A stretch of DNA of 45,000 nt, taken from contig CM022666.1 in the NCBI GenBank assembly GCA_012295275.1, positions 100,001 to 145,000 on the forward strand, written 5' to 3'. The notes beneath the pieces are model-generated. The model was not told where the DNA came from. It worked only from the letters and a program-made list of their open reading frames with translations, and ran no database searches. The position numbers were made by a program, and so were the translations under genes. This document shows positions 12,294-22,262 of the stretch, piece after piece. Positions within the stretch are counted from its first letter, which is position 1. Every line of letters begins with the position of its first letter. This DNA comes from Chrysomallon squamiferum. Its lineage: Eukaryota > Mollusca > Gastropoda > Neomphalida > Peltospiridae.

Positions 12294-15200
12294 TAATAAT
12301 AATAATAATTACATTAACAGGAACGTTAAACAAACTGACTTTTTTAATCACCTGTTTTAGTTTTAAACATAGCTGCTATAGTTACTAATACTTTTGAATA
12401 CATCATATGCTATATTTTACATTTTATTTGCAGAACTTACCATGTCAACTAAAATTTTTAGATAATGTTGTTAATAAGTAGAAAGATTTTTAATTATTTT
12501 GCTTGCTTTATAGAAATAATCTGAACATAGACAGTGTAGAGCTTTTATTTATTTTTGAAAATAAGTATGTAAAGTGTACACTGCTAGTAGGTATTTGTGA
12601 GGCTAGTAAACTTCCATGTTACTGTTTTATTTTAATGTAACCAATCTTTACTACTAATTAAATTTAACAATAAATGTACAAGCTCATATTTATTTATTTA
12701 TTTATTATTCAGTGTTTGAAATTTGTTCGTTTGTTACCATAACTTATTGTTAGTAAAGTGTTCAAAATATAAAAATAAATTAAAGAAGATATTTCACAGT
12801 CCTTTTCTTAACTTTATTATTTTATTATATTCTTCAATCATAATTTTAATGCAGTATTTTCCCGTTTATCTAACCTGTTTTAGAAGTTATAGGAAAGACA
12901 GCTGCTATTTTGTTTGACTTACTTTATATGATCTCATTTTTATCTTTTTTCTAACTAAAAAAAGTAGCATAATTTTGATAAAAAAAAAAAGTAAATAAGA
13001 TATAAACAAAAAACAGACAAAAATCTCTGCACTGGTGTTAAACATTACAATTTTGTCTAGATTTATCATGATGACTTTCAGACATTTATTTTACTGTAAT
13101 TATTACTAAATGTTAATACAAAATTCACTAATTTAATCCAATTTAGATTTTTGAATTAACTATTAATATGTTGACATCATATTGCAGAAGTTAATTTTAA
13201 ACCATTTTTTTTGTAAATTTTAATTATAAAAAACCTATTTGTGAATAATAAAAACAATGTGTTTGTAAATAATTACTAGTACATGTTTGTAAATATTAAT
13301 TATAAACACAATATGTTTGTAAATGTGAATTACAAATAAATGTTTGTAAGTATCAGTTACAAAAATATAAATTGTGAATATTAATTATTACTATATGTTA
13401 TTAATATTCATTAGATTAATATGTTTATACTGATTATAACAAAGGAAGGAAAACCTGAATGTAAATTAAGGATGAGTTAGATGTAGTACCTGATTTCATT
13501 CTTCAGTAACCACCCAAACTCACAGCAACAACCTGCAAAACTAAATCAAAAATAAATAAAGTACAAAAATTAATAATCTGCACAACAGTTATTAATAACA
13601 TGACTTCTAAGAAAGAATCTGAAAGCCAAGAAAGCAGAAACTGGGCCTTCTTGTCACTCATTACACTATTTACATGAGTAGGGTGCATTTCTTTGGTTAG
13701 TACACAGCTAGTGATAAGTTACACAGCAAAATCTGTCCAGCTTGGTTTTCTCATTACACTATTTCCTGTTCTAACTAACTCTGTAACTCCTTCTTTGAAA
13801 AGCTATCATCTGTGCTTCCATTCTGTGGTATTTATGAAGAGCAGACCATTAAAAACAGACAACAGCATAATCACCATTCAAGGTGGGAAAATATACACTT
13901 GATACCACTTAACCTTTAATATTGGAAGTTCCCAGATTGCTCTAGTGAAGTTAAAATATTTGTGTTAAATTAATATTTTCTTTTTATCACTGTCGACAGG
14001 AAGCCGTTGTTCAAGTATTGTTATGAATGTGGACGATCCATTTTTGTCCGTTTGTCCCCGTGTACACGATGTAAAGAAGTGTATTACTGCAGTAAGACGT
14101 GTAAACTGAAGGCTTGGAACACCAGACACAAAGACGAATGTATCAGAGTCGGAGGTGAGTGTTATCTGTGTATTACACATTTTAGTCACAGCCGCTCTGT
14201 GTATTACACATTTTAGTCACAGCTGCTCTTTTTATTACACATTTTAGTCACAGCCGCTCTTTTTATTACTCATTTTAGTCACAGCCACTCTTTTTATTAC
14301 ACATTTTAGTCACAGCCGCTCTTTTTATTACACATTTTAGTCACAGCCACTGTGTATTACACATTTTAGTCACATCCGCTCTGTGTATTACACATTTTAG
14401 TCACAGCTGCTCTGTGTATTACACATTTCAGTCACAGCCACTCTGTGTATTACACATTTTTATCACAGCTGCTCTGTTTATTGCACATTTTAGTCACAGC
14501 CACTCTGTGTATTTCTTAGTTTATACACAGAGGCAAGTACATCCAGTCAAGTTAAAAAAATATATATATATAAAATAACTATTTGTAAGAGTAATCATGC
14601 ACTGTGCATGCAGCACTTTTAGAAAGCTGTGAACAGTATTTTTAGTTTGTTTACATACTTGCATATGTTACATAATTAGGAAGAGAGTTAATACTTAGAG
14701 TGTACTGATAGACAGAAGATAAATGGATGGAGCTGTAGATAGAGGAATAGATATATTTAGACTGACAGACAGATATATAGATGGATAAAAAGACCACAAC
14801 ATTAATAAGTAGACACAGACAGACATGCACACTGATGTAGAGTGGTGGTTTAAAGTAATACTTAAAGATTTTTTTAAATAATTTTTATTTTACAGGAAGA
14901 TCAAAAAGCCCAAGCCCTGCCCGAGGAAACAGCCCCACCCCAACCACAACATTTGACAAAGATCGCAAAATCACAGTCGGAGATTTAAACAAGAAAGATA
15001 AAAGAAATCTGGTAAAGTGTTTGTTTTAAAATATTTAAACTCTGCATTATTATTTATTTCAACATTCTCAATAGTTCTTTTTTCTTTATTTTCTTTTTCT
15101 TTATTATTTTAAGATTGTTTTTTATTATTATTAGTTAAAATAAATACTATTGTTATTATTATTTCTTTCTTTCTGTTTTTAAATATTTTTTATATAAGTG

Positions 15201-15477
15201 AATATTTTGACAGAATGTGTTGTTTTGCCATTTAATTTGTCTATTACAATATGATTGCTGTTTAGTTAATCTTCTTCCACTTAGTAATTGATGAATACAT
15301 ATTTAATTCAGTGAATGTTTTTTAATTTGATTCTCTCTCTCTCTCAGAGAGAGACACAAGTAAGTTTATGTTTTTTCTGAAAGTTCATTTATATTTTATC
15401 TTCATGCAATATGAAAGCAGACAAATACATTCAAAGTGTGATCAGCAATTTCATTAAGTTTGTGTTACCTATTAAAC

Positions 15478-15524
<47 letters not shown>

Positions 15525-17927
15525 GTAATAACAGTAACATATCAGAATTTTGGACAATGCTATATTAATCATTACAAATCATGGTTTTGGAAACTAAATG
15601 AGGCTGTAACTAACAAAGGAGAATAATTCATTAATACAATAATATACAGACACAAACTGACACATGTAGGACATATATATTTAGTATACAAATATGCAGT
15701 CACATATACATAGCATATGTATATATACATACATAGACAGATAGACATGCAAACATATCCACATACGCTTTAGTAAATGTATTGTTAAATAATAAATAAT
15801 AAATCAGTAAAAATAATGAAATAATAACACTAACAATAATCTAGGTAACAAGAATAATTTGGCCAGCATACCATAACATATCTTAAGATGTGTCAAACAG
15901 GTGTTTCTTATGATCATATTTATGTAAATAAATTGGCTGCCTGATTTAATACAAAGCATATCAACCAGTTTATTTGCTAAAGTTTCAGAATTTATTGAAA
16001 ACCTCACTGTTTATCAGATATATTCAGTTTCTGAAACTGATATCAAAATATGTGACAGTTTGAAAAGATTGTGTAATTATACTGTTTGTTTTGTCCTGTT
16101 GTAATTTCAGCACAATAATAACTGATGGAGGTTTCATATCATGACAACATGTATGCATACTATATTATCTCTTGTTTTGTTCTAACATGCACATATTAAA
16201 TCCATTGGATTCCATTGTCATTAGCATAAGAATTCCATTCTTTCCTTTGATTTGTCCCCCTTAACAAATAACTAACACTGAGTTGTCTTCTCTAATCAAT
16301 AATTATCACTGAGTTGCCTACCCTAATAAATAATTTTCACCTAGTTGCATTCAGTAACAAATACTGTTACAAACTTGTCTCCCTTAGCTAATGGCTCTTA
16401 TTGAGTTGCCTATCATAGTTAATAACTCCTACTAAGTTACTTCCCTTAACAAGTGACTAACAGTGAGTTGTTTTCCTTAGCAAGTTGTATAAAAATGTTG
16501 TACCACAGTTTTATGTTGTCTCATGTAATGCAGAGTTTGCTCCCTTATCAATGTAATTGAGTTGTCTCCCATAACAAGTGGTTGTAATATTGAGCAATCT
16601 GCCTTATAAGTAACAATTACTCTGTTTTCTCATTTAAAAGTGACCCCTGAATAGCCTCCCATAACAATTGACAATGAAAGATAATTAATTATCTTTTAAT
16701 GCTTAATATAATAAAGTGTGTCACAATTTAACACTTAAAACTATTTTGTTTCAATTCTAATTATTTCTCTTAATATTATTATTATTATTATTATTTTTAT
16801 TATTCTCCATCTTCCTTTTTATTATTAGTTTGGTATGTGTTGATAATTAGTTTTCATGTTAAATTCATTGCACCATTAAATAACATGATCTATAAAGTCG
16901 GATAGGGATGTGGAAAAAGAATCTAGATAATTTTGTATGCACATGTGACTTTCGAACATCCTTTGCTAATAATAAAGTCATGATAAATGATAAAATCACA
17001 AATTCAATGCAGGTTTATGTAGTAATTTATTTTCTTTTATTATAAAACAAGAAGAAGAACAACAACAACAACAACGACGATAATAAGGATATCAGTAATA
17101 TTAATAATAATAAAATTTTTAAAAAGAAAAAGGCAAATCATTTGTTGTAATTATACAGTCACATGTATGATATATAAGGGCCCAAAAATCCTACATTTAT
17201 TTTATCATTACGTGATATAAATAGGGAACATGTTGTTTACAAAATTTTGACATGTTTAGAATGTTGTAGCCGTCCATGTAAATTTGTGCTGCAGTACTGA
17301 ACAAAATGTCTACTGCATTAGTAAACAGCACAAGACTGTTTTCAAAGTGTGAGAAGTAAATTAGATTATATTTGTCTTTGCTATCCATTAAAATTATTTT
17401 TAAGTAGAGAAGCACATACATTATATACAAATATTTTAAAATATTTCATGATATAACTTTGATTTATTGATTTGATAATTGTTTTTGTTATCATCATTTT
17501 TTTTCTTCTACACAAATTAAAATCCACCTTGAAATAACAAAACACATTGTTGATCTGTCTGTCTGTTTGTCTGTGCACTGTGATTTTTTGTCTGCATCAT
17601 TAAAATGCTGACATGCACAATGCATACATATATATATATATACATATATACACACATACAAACATATACAACATATACAACACATACAACTTTTACACAC
17701 ATCACACATCACACATCACACATACACATACATATACATACAACATACAAACACAGAATATATAGAAACAAATATAAGCCTAAACACAACTATACAAGAA
17801 AATAAAACTAAAAAATGGAACCCACACCAAAACTATATTGTATGATTGTTTCCATATAAAAAGTAAATTTTTAATTTATTAGTATATAATTAATATTACC
17901 CAGACACATGCACAGATACATGCACAC

Positions 17928-17965
<38 letters not shown>

Positions 17966-17966
17966 G

Positions 17967-18018
<52 letters not shown>

Positions 18019-18763
18019 GTGTGTGTGTGTGCCTGTGTGTGTGTATATATATATATATATAGATAGGTAAACAAACACATACATTCTCATATATAAACAT
18101 ACATACATACATACAACACATTCTGCATCAAATACATTAATGCTTCTTTTAATAAATGAAGGGGTAAAAAATAAGTATTAATTTATGCATGCAATCTAAT
18201 GTTATAAAACTGATAATAGTAGATGATGATATTGTTTCATGCATTGTTTTTCACTTGCTTATTTATTTAATTTATTTTTTCTGTATTTTATTTTCATTTT
18301 GTTTTATTATAATTATTTTATTTTTATTTTTATTTTTATTTTTATTTTTATTTTTATTTATTTGTTCCTTATGATATGTATTATTAATATTAGGACTAAG
18401 TGTGGTAATTGTAGAGATGATAAAAATAATGCTCTTTTTTATTTTTTTTCATTATAATTATTACCATTTTTATATTATTATTATTTTTGTTATTTTTATT
18501 GTTGTTGTTGTTATTATGATCATAATTTTCATAACATCATAACACTGCTTAATATTAGTATAACGACCATTTTATTTTATTTTTTATTTTTTAAACTTTT
18601 ACAGGTTCCCATTCACGGACTCAGCAAAAGTGCCCCACCAACAAGAGCTGGGGGAGAACAAACAAGACGTGGGGGAGAATACACAAGAGGTGGGGGAGAA
18701 CCCAGCAAAGAATGGGTACCTCCAGGTTTCCATGGTATTATAGACAACTATAGCTTTGTGTGA
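945..18763 (+). CDS. ANKMY1: Ankyrin repeat and MYND domain-containing protein 1 (ANKMY1-like), 16 exons plus a candidate microexon
   Basis: Coding exons read from splice sites and frame: 945-1299, 1836-1930, 2304-2449, 2833-3498, 4234-4900, 5426-5597, 6099-6239, 7303-7404, 7938-8045, 8405-8536, 9081-9188, 9715-9880, 10778-10925, 14000-14154, 14896-15011, candidate microexon 15348-15359, and 18605-18763 (TGA at 18761). All listed introns are GT-AG. The order MORN, ankyrin, MYND is diagnostic of ANKMY1. The ATG at 945 is preferred because upstream in-frame sequence is microsatellite and the context (A at -3 region, G at +4) is good. Length is about 1149 codons once single-base frame breaks in exons 3 and 5 are set aside. 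Family function is poorly known; ankyrin and MYND domains bind proteins and MORN repeats often associate with membranes or the cytoskeleton. The breaks may be assembly errors, polymorphisms or signs of decay. Confidence 0.9.
1931..2303. repeat. (AAC)n/(AAT)n microsatellite starting at the exon 2 donor
   Basis: The intron begins GTAACAACAACAAC, so the trinucleotide run (about 1932-1972) overlaps the 5' splice site of exon 2. The rest of the intron is plain AT-rich sequence with no other structure seen. Confidence 0.7.
2304..2449 (+). CDS. ANKMY1: ANKMY1 exon 3, with a one-base frame break inside a MORN repeat
   Basis: The acceptor ATATTTCAG ends at 2303 and the donor GAG|GTCAGT is at 2450. 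Phase 0 from exon 2 reads SYEGSFSR, the expected start of a MORN repeat. The rest of the repeat ([14 protein letters not shown]) is in the next frame, so the exon is 146 nt where 147 is needed. The apparent lost base lies near 2324-2328 (AAGGATC). The downstream frame cannot be used from the exon start because it meets TGA at 2309-2311. An internal acceptor-like TTTTCAAG ending at 2326 would restore frame (123 nt) but deletes YEGSF. The exon identity is secure; the cause of the break is not. Confidence 0.8.
3540..4035. repeat. Tandem repeat derived from the exon 4 donor junction
   Basis: Units of 31-32 bp with core CATAGGTGTTGCAGTAAGCC repeat from about 3766 to 4010; CATAGG occurs eight times there. 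Diverged copies lie at 3546-3568 and near 3610-3630. The end of exon 4 reads CTCATAGGCGCCACA|GTAAGC, clearly the same sequence, so the array carries copies of the exon-intron junction. The copy at 3562 keeps a GT donor and is in frame with the exon (63 nt extension). A further in-frame donor CAG|GTGAGA lies at 3586 (87 nt extension). Confidence 0.85.
4234..4900 (+). CDS. ANKMY1: ANKMY1 exon 5: ankyrin repeat and acidic linker, frame changes within
   Basis: The acceptor TTTCTCCTCAG ends at 4233 and the donor CTAT|GTGAGT is at 4901. It opens with [16 protein letters not shown], completing the ankyrin repeat begun in exon 4, then [10 protein letters not shown] of the next repeat, then a charged linker. 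The first frame stays open to a stop at 4534-4536. The second frame is closed by TAG at 4464-4466, then open to the donor ([10 protein letters not shown], then an acidic run DVEKDIDDD). The switch must fall between 4467 and 4533, or a 56-bp intron 4411-4466 (AAAG|GTGATG to ATATAG) is removed, which also joins the frames. The exon then ends in phase 2 and fuses correctly with exon 6. Confidence 0.8.
4927..4990. repeat. (CATA)n / (AT)n microsatellite in intron 5
   Basis: GTGTGT followed by CATACATA units and a long alternating AT run just downstream of the exon 5 donor. The rest of intron 5 is TTTA/ATT-rich without other structure. Confidence 0.85.
5426..9188 (+). CDS. ANKMY1: ANKMY1 exons 6-11: central ankyrin repeat array
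   Basis: Six exons (5426-5597, 6099-6239, 7303-7404, 7938-8045, 8405-8536, 9081-9188) join in phase 0 at every boundary after exon 6. They encode residues 644-898. Ankyrin cores are plain: [35 protein letters not shown] then [68 protein letters not shown] and [13 protein letters not shown]. This gives about six or seven repeats. The run of small phase-0 exons of 102-141 nt suits the ankyrin array, with some exons roughly one repeat long. These are protein-binding repeats; no partner can be read from the sequence. Confidence 0.9.
6188..6745. repeat. 39/34-bp array of duplicated exon 7 donor junctions
   Basis: The 3' end of exon 7, with its 5' splice site (ACACTA|GTAAGTGAGC), is repeated 14 times counting the exon's own copy. 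Units are 39 bp, or 34 bp where the AGACA portion is lost. Nearly every unit keeps GTAAGT. Donors 1-3 are at 6240, 6279 and 6318, exactly 39 nt apart, and the exon frame reads through as [13 protein letters not shown]. From the fourth unit the 34-bp spacing breaks the frame. Local variants include CATTAGT for CACTAGT near 6674 and GTAAAAGT after 6419. Confidence 0.92.
6746..7282 (-). mobile_element. Ty3/gypsy-like LTR retrotransposon remnant (one LTR plus partial gag), antisense
   Basis: Read on the minus strand, 7282 to 6986 looks like a 297-bp LTR. It begins TGTTA and ends TAACA, a 5-bp inverted terminal repeat, with AATAAA near its 3' end. Next comes the leader GTTGGTGACGAGGATGGG, typical of Ty3/gypsy primer-binding regions, and then an ATG at 6922. 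The following reading frame has the gag-type motif [17 protein letters not shown]. The frame then breaks and continues in another frame as [13 protein letters not shown] before meeting the exon 7 donor array. Pol and the second LTR are absent. It is an inactive fragment. Its outer LTR end lies 20 bp from exon 8. Confidence 0.72.
7593..7937. repeat. Compound microsatellites in intron 8
   Basis: Consecutive ACT/ATT trinucleotide tracts, then TATG/TGTA and (AT)n runs, then TTTA units reach up to the exon 9 acceptor at 7937. Long open frames here are low-complexity translations, not genes. Confidence 0.8.
8325..8363. repeat. (TC)n microsatellite in intron 9
   Basis: About 39 bp of uninterrupted TC, 42 bp before exon 10. 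Confidence 0.95.
8565..8885. repeat. 26-bp minisatellite just after the exon 10 donor
   Basis: About 12 units with core CATACATTTGTTAATCTTCA start roughly 30 nt inside intron 10. Some units carry CTCCAAAGAAA in place of CTTCATACAC, giving interspersed variant types. A CA-rich tract follows to about 8966. No copy of the splice junction itself is visible. Confidence 0.9.
9715..10925 (+). CDS. ANKMY1: ANKMY1 exons 12-13: post-ankyrin helical and low-complexity linker
   Basis: Exon 12 (9715-9880) reads [17 protein letters not shown] followed by an Arg/Lys-rich helical stretch ([16 protein letters not shown]), and ends in phase 1. Exon 13 (10778-10925) completes the Ser codon and encodes a Ser/Gly/Pro-rich linker ([19 protein letters not shown], then [14 protein letters not shown]), ending in phase 2. 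The DRRIAH segment is a recognisable ANKMY1 family feature after the ankyrin array. The exon 13 acceptor region is duplicated just upstream. Confidence 0.85.
10613..10794. repeat. 91-bp tandem duplication spanning the exon 13 acceptor
   Basis: Copy 1 (10613-10703) and copy 2 (10704-10794) are almost identical. They differ at GTAAGTTA/GTTAGTTA near the start and AAAATTG/AAAACTG inside. Each has the intron end GTGCTGTTGCAG and the first 17 nt of exon 13, so two identical acceptors sit at 10686 and 10777. Use of the upstream one leads to an in-frame TAA within 36 nt, so only the downstream acceptor gives a full protein. Confidence 0.95.
10926..13999. other. Long intron 13 of ANKMY1
   Basis: It has no coding exon that I can support. 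It contains a 26-bp repeat (TTTCATAATTAATTAAAATG) at about 11000-11100, CATA/CACA microsatellite at 11608-11660, and an 84-bp-spaced duplication at 11671-11720 and 11755-11805 (core TTACAAAACACAGATAACAT). An (ATA)n tract lies at 12257-12309. The remainder is AT-rich unique sequence. Confidence 0.7.
14000..14154 (+). CDS. ANKMY1: ANKMY1 exon 14: MYND zinc finger
   Basis: The acceptor TGTCGACAG ends at 13999 and the donor GGAG|GTGAGT is at 14155. The exon encodes a complete MYND finger at about residues 1010-1048. The spacing seen is C-x2-C-x10-C-x2-C-x5-C-x3-C-x8-H-x3-C: the first pair in CYEC, the next in SPCTRC, then YYCSKTC, and the last in RHKDEC. All eight zinc ligands are present. MYND fingers in this family bind short peptide motifs in partner proteins. 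The exon follows a 3.1-kb intron, the second longest in this gene. Confidence 0.93.
14161..14520. repeat. 31-bp minisatellite after the MYND exon donor
   Basis: About 11 units with core TATTACACATTTTAGTCACA begin six bases inside intron 14. Variants alternate CTCTGTGTATT with CTCTTTTTATT. Each unit contains an acceptor-like ATTTTAG or CACAG. Confidence 0.92.
14896..18763 (+). CDS. ANKMY1: ANKMY1 exons 15-16: C-terminal tail with GGExxR repeats
   Basis: Exon 15 (14896-15011) gives a Ser/Pro/Thr-rich stretch ([18 protein letters not shown]) and ends in phase 0 after KKDKRNL. The final exon (18605-18763) reads [15 protein letters not shown], then three 21-nt repeats coding [14 protein letters not shown] and GGEPSKE (18650-18712), then [15 protein letters not shown] and TGA. 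The exon length of 159 nt is an exact codon multiple from its phase-0 acceptor (CTTTTACAG). The tail is probably disordered. Confidence 0.8.
15348..15359 (+). CDS. ANKMY1: Candidate 12-nt ANKMY1 microexon (RETQ)
   Basis: A strong polypyrimidine acceptor (a CT run followed by CAG, ending 15347) is followed after 12 nt by a near-perfect donor (ACAA|GTAAGT at 15360). The 12 nt AGAGAGACACAA read Arg-Glu-Thr-Gln in phase 0, matching the phase-0 end of exon 15 and start of the last exon. Inclusion or skipping would both keep the frame. It could also be a chance pairing inside a CT/AG microsatellite. Only transcript data can decide. Confidence 0.4.
15360..18604. other. Long last intron of ANKMY1
   Basis: It holds (ATA)n at 15478-15522, a diverged roughly 40-bp tandem repeat at about 16250-16680 (core resembling GAGTTGTCTCCCTTAACAA), and (ATT)n near 16780. 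CATA/ACA microsatellites lie at 17625-17760. A mirrored TA/TG compound microsatellite spans 17925-18062, and an (ATTTTT)n hexamer run lies around 18315-18358. No exon with both good splice sites and coding character was found. Confidence 0.65.
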
Positions 18764-19335
18764 TGAATAACAGTAACAACAACAAAAAACAACCCCAATT
18801 AATTATATCATTTTAATTAAAAAAACAAAAATATATATTTATTATCTTCAAATGTGTCAAACCGTATGACTTGTCTTTCAGTAATTATGTAGCTTAAAAT
18901 ATTTATATTCATGTACTGCAATGTAATATCACTTGACAAATTTATTCTTAATTTCCGTTAGTCTGTTGCTAAACCATTTGGTTGTAATACTAGAATGGTA
19001 CAAAATCCATGGATTTATATTGCTTAGTACGTCTCTGAAACATTTGAACTTCCAGTAGATTCATCTTCCTTCATATGTTGCTAAAAAAAAGAATCAAGAT
19101 TTATCTGCTTTAATGTTTTTGTTAAAATATAAACTTTTTTTATCTGTGATATGTTTATTTATTGATATATTATTTTCATAATTATACTTTACATTTATTA
19201 AAAATTTTTTATTAAATATTTGAATCTTTGAAAACAAAAATTATATTAATAAAATCATTTATTTATTTATTTATTTGTAGAAGCCGAACATGACATTTTG
19301 ATCTAAGCATAAAATTACCTTCTGTTCATGTTTGT

Positions 19336-19430
<95 letters not shown>

Positions 19431-20876
19431 TCGCTTTTATAATCATTGTAACATCTGAAGCTAAGACTATAATTTTACATGACAGATTTAATTATGTGCA
19501 TTGCAGTCTATTTCTAAACAGGCAGAGATGAGTTAGTTCAGGATTATGTTATTTAAATGTATGTATACTTTAAAGAATCAGTAGTGACAATAGACAGAAA
19601 CGTCGCACAAACCCATTTATTTTCATTACAATCTAACCACTGCCTAACAGCATGCAGAAGCAAATTCTAAAACCTTTTTTAATTAGACCTGTAAAAATGT
19701 TTAATAGGATAAATGTAACTAATAATTTTTTTAAAAATTCAGTGTTATTTGATAGTCAGTATTTGTTTTAAATCTAAAATCATTTACTGGTTAGTGTTTA
19801 AAAATCATTGGATCATTAGCAAACAAAATGAATTCTAAATAGGTTAGCAAAAAGATTTTATTATCTTTTTCTTGTAATGTTAGAAAACAGTTTTAATTCA
19901 TTGTAAAGAATTTTCAATAAACTTGTAATATATCCCCTGCCAAAAACATAGTTATTTTTCTTATATATTTCTAATTGTAGATATGTAAATACTGAGATAT
20001 TGTGCTTGTACTGGCTCCTGCTATTAAAGTTTTATTTTTTTATCATTTACATTGCTTAAGAGACTACAATTATTTTACTAATTATATGTTTTAATGTAAG
20101 TATTATCTACATTTAAAATATATTTTATTAATTATATGTTCTAATGAAAGTGGTATTTCCAATTTAAAATTTATATTTTATTTTAGCACTATGATTAATT
20201 TTCTGTTGTATTGAAAGCAATATTTGCATATCTTCAAAAAGATACATGCTGAAACTGTTCATTATTTTAAACTTTGCATTTGACCAGGATTTTATATTTC
20301 ATTTATGTACTGAATTACCTGTTATAATATAGATTTTTATTTTAATTATATATGTAAACCAAATATATTATATGTTATATACGTTATGTGAATATTAAAT
20401 ACAACACATATCTGTATTAAATAAATGTTATATTTTATTTTTAATTGTATATCTTGAACAAGTGTTAATGTACTGTGCATAACTATTTAATTAATATTAT
20501 ACATGTATGTTTATTTGGTTACATTTATTTAATATATTTGCTTGATGTACTAACCAATACTTAGATATTACAAAGGCCAATACGTGACCCTACCTGTTAG
20601 AATGAGTCATTTGTATATTTTCTCAGAATGTGTCACATCTATACTTAATGGAATCATTTTGAAAGGTTAATTTAATACTGTTTAAAAGTAATTTTGTAAA
20701 TATCAAAATACTAATTATGAAAAGAGTAATATAACTGATATTGATGGATGGTGTCATATATATTTTTAATTGATTTAATTAATAATAAAATAAATTAAGT
20801 ATTCTCAGGTGACACTTTTGCTAGTCAGCAGATGAATTCATTTATTGTATCTTAATTATTCATTTTATTTATTTAC

Positions 20877-20913
<37 letters not shown>

Positions 20914-21019
20914 ATTATTTACTTTCATGTATCAAAGCTGAAATATATTTAATTATTCCTGTTTCATCGTCTTCATAATTCTTTCTTTTTTCTTCTTCTT
21001 CTTCTTCTTAAAATTATTA

Positions 21020-21067
<48 letters not shown>

Positions 21068-21360
21068 TTTATTAATTTCAATGAAAATCAAAATAGGGAG
21101 AGACCAAAGAATAAGCAAATGTCATATATTGAAAGTTTAAGACATTAATTTTTATTATTTTTTAAAAATTCCTTTTAAAAATTATTTTTCACATGTATAT
21201 ATTAAGCTATATAAATTATTTCTTAAACTGACAAATTATAGTAAACTTATTTAATATAGTAAACACAGCTTAATAGCAACCCAAGATTAAAAGTAACTAT
21301 ATAAGTTATATATGTCTTAGGATCAGTACTCCTCAGTAAACAAATAGGTCTGTATCCTAT
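18764..21360. other. ANKMY1 3' UTR and proximal intergenic region
   Basis: AT-rich, without coding signal. Candidate poly(A) signals on the plus strand include AATAAA at 19248-19253 and 19916-19921; I cannot say which is used. A long (CT)n tract lies at 19340-19424, (TTTA)n at about 20877-20910 and (ATT)n at about 21015-21067. Confidence 0.5.
19340..19424. repeat. (CT)n microsatellite, about 85 bp
   Basis: An uninterrupted CT run in the presumed ANKMY1 3' flank. Confidence 0.97.
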
Positions 21361-21375
21361 TCTAATACTGTGACA

Positions 21376-21716
21376 TCTTAAAATTGAAATACTGTAATGC
21401 TGAAATATTTTGAAATTGACATTTTGTGATACTGAAATATTGTAATACTGTGATACCATTATAGTGAAATACTGTAATGCTGAAATACCATAATAGTGAA
21501 ATTCTGTAATGCTGAAATATTTTGAAATTGAAATTTTGTGATACTGAAATATTGTAATACTGAAATATTGTAATACTGTGATACCATAATAGTGAAATAC
21601 TGTAATGCTGAAATACCATAATAGTGAAATTCTGTAATGCTGAAATATTTTGAAATTGAAATTTTGTGATACTGAAATATTGTAATACTAAAATATTGTA
21701 ATACTGTGATAGTGAA
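21376..21716. repeat. Higher-order repeat of 16-bp monomers
   Basis: Monomers such as GAAATACTGTAATGCT, GAAATATTTTGAAATT, GAAATATTGTAATACT and GTGATACCATAATAGT are each 16 bp and follow in a fixed order. The composite unit recurs at 112 bp (from 21412 to 21524) and 128 bp (from 21524 to 21652), that is, seven and then eight monomers. Confidence 0.85.
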
Positions 21717-21964
21717 CTATTATATTGATCTGTTGTTTTGATCTAATATTATAAACATTTATAATACTTAGAACGGTTTGAGTAACTAAACTGACTGACG
21801 TATCTGTTACTCAAACAGCTGCTGATTCATCTATGCATATTACTGCTGAATTTGTAATTTGATTTATATAAACAAAATAAATTTTTATCCTTTTTTTTAA
21901 ACTAAATTTGTTTAATTATTTATTTATTTTACTTATGCTAGGATAATTTCTCAATAAGGTTCTG

Positions 21965-22262
21965 AATTTGTATTGTATGTGTACTGAATATGTACTGAAC
22001 ATAAATTGAATGTCAGCTGAATATGAACCAATTATCCACTGAATATCTTCTAGAAATGAACCATATATCTACTGAATATATACTGAATGTGTAGTGAACA
22101 TGTACTGAACACATAATGAACATATAATGAACATATACTGAATGTGTATTAATGTCTGCTGAACATGTACCGGAAGTTTAATGAATATGTTGGAACATGC
22201 ACTAAATATGCACTGAACATGAACTGAATATGTACTGAATATGCAGTAAGCACGTACTAAAT
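21965..22262. repeat. Degenerate 12-bp minisatellite
   Basis: Roughly 25 units around the consensus TACTGAATATGT, with GAACATG and GAATGTG variants. It lies 250 bp after the 16-bp higher-order repeat. Confidence 0.8.

Noticed and set aside
17871-18121. Overlapping minus-strand frames rich in His/Thr/Tyr
   Set aside because: They are TG/TA compound microsatellite translations open in several frames at once.
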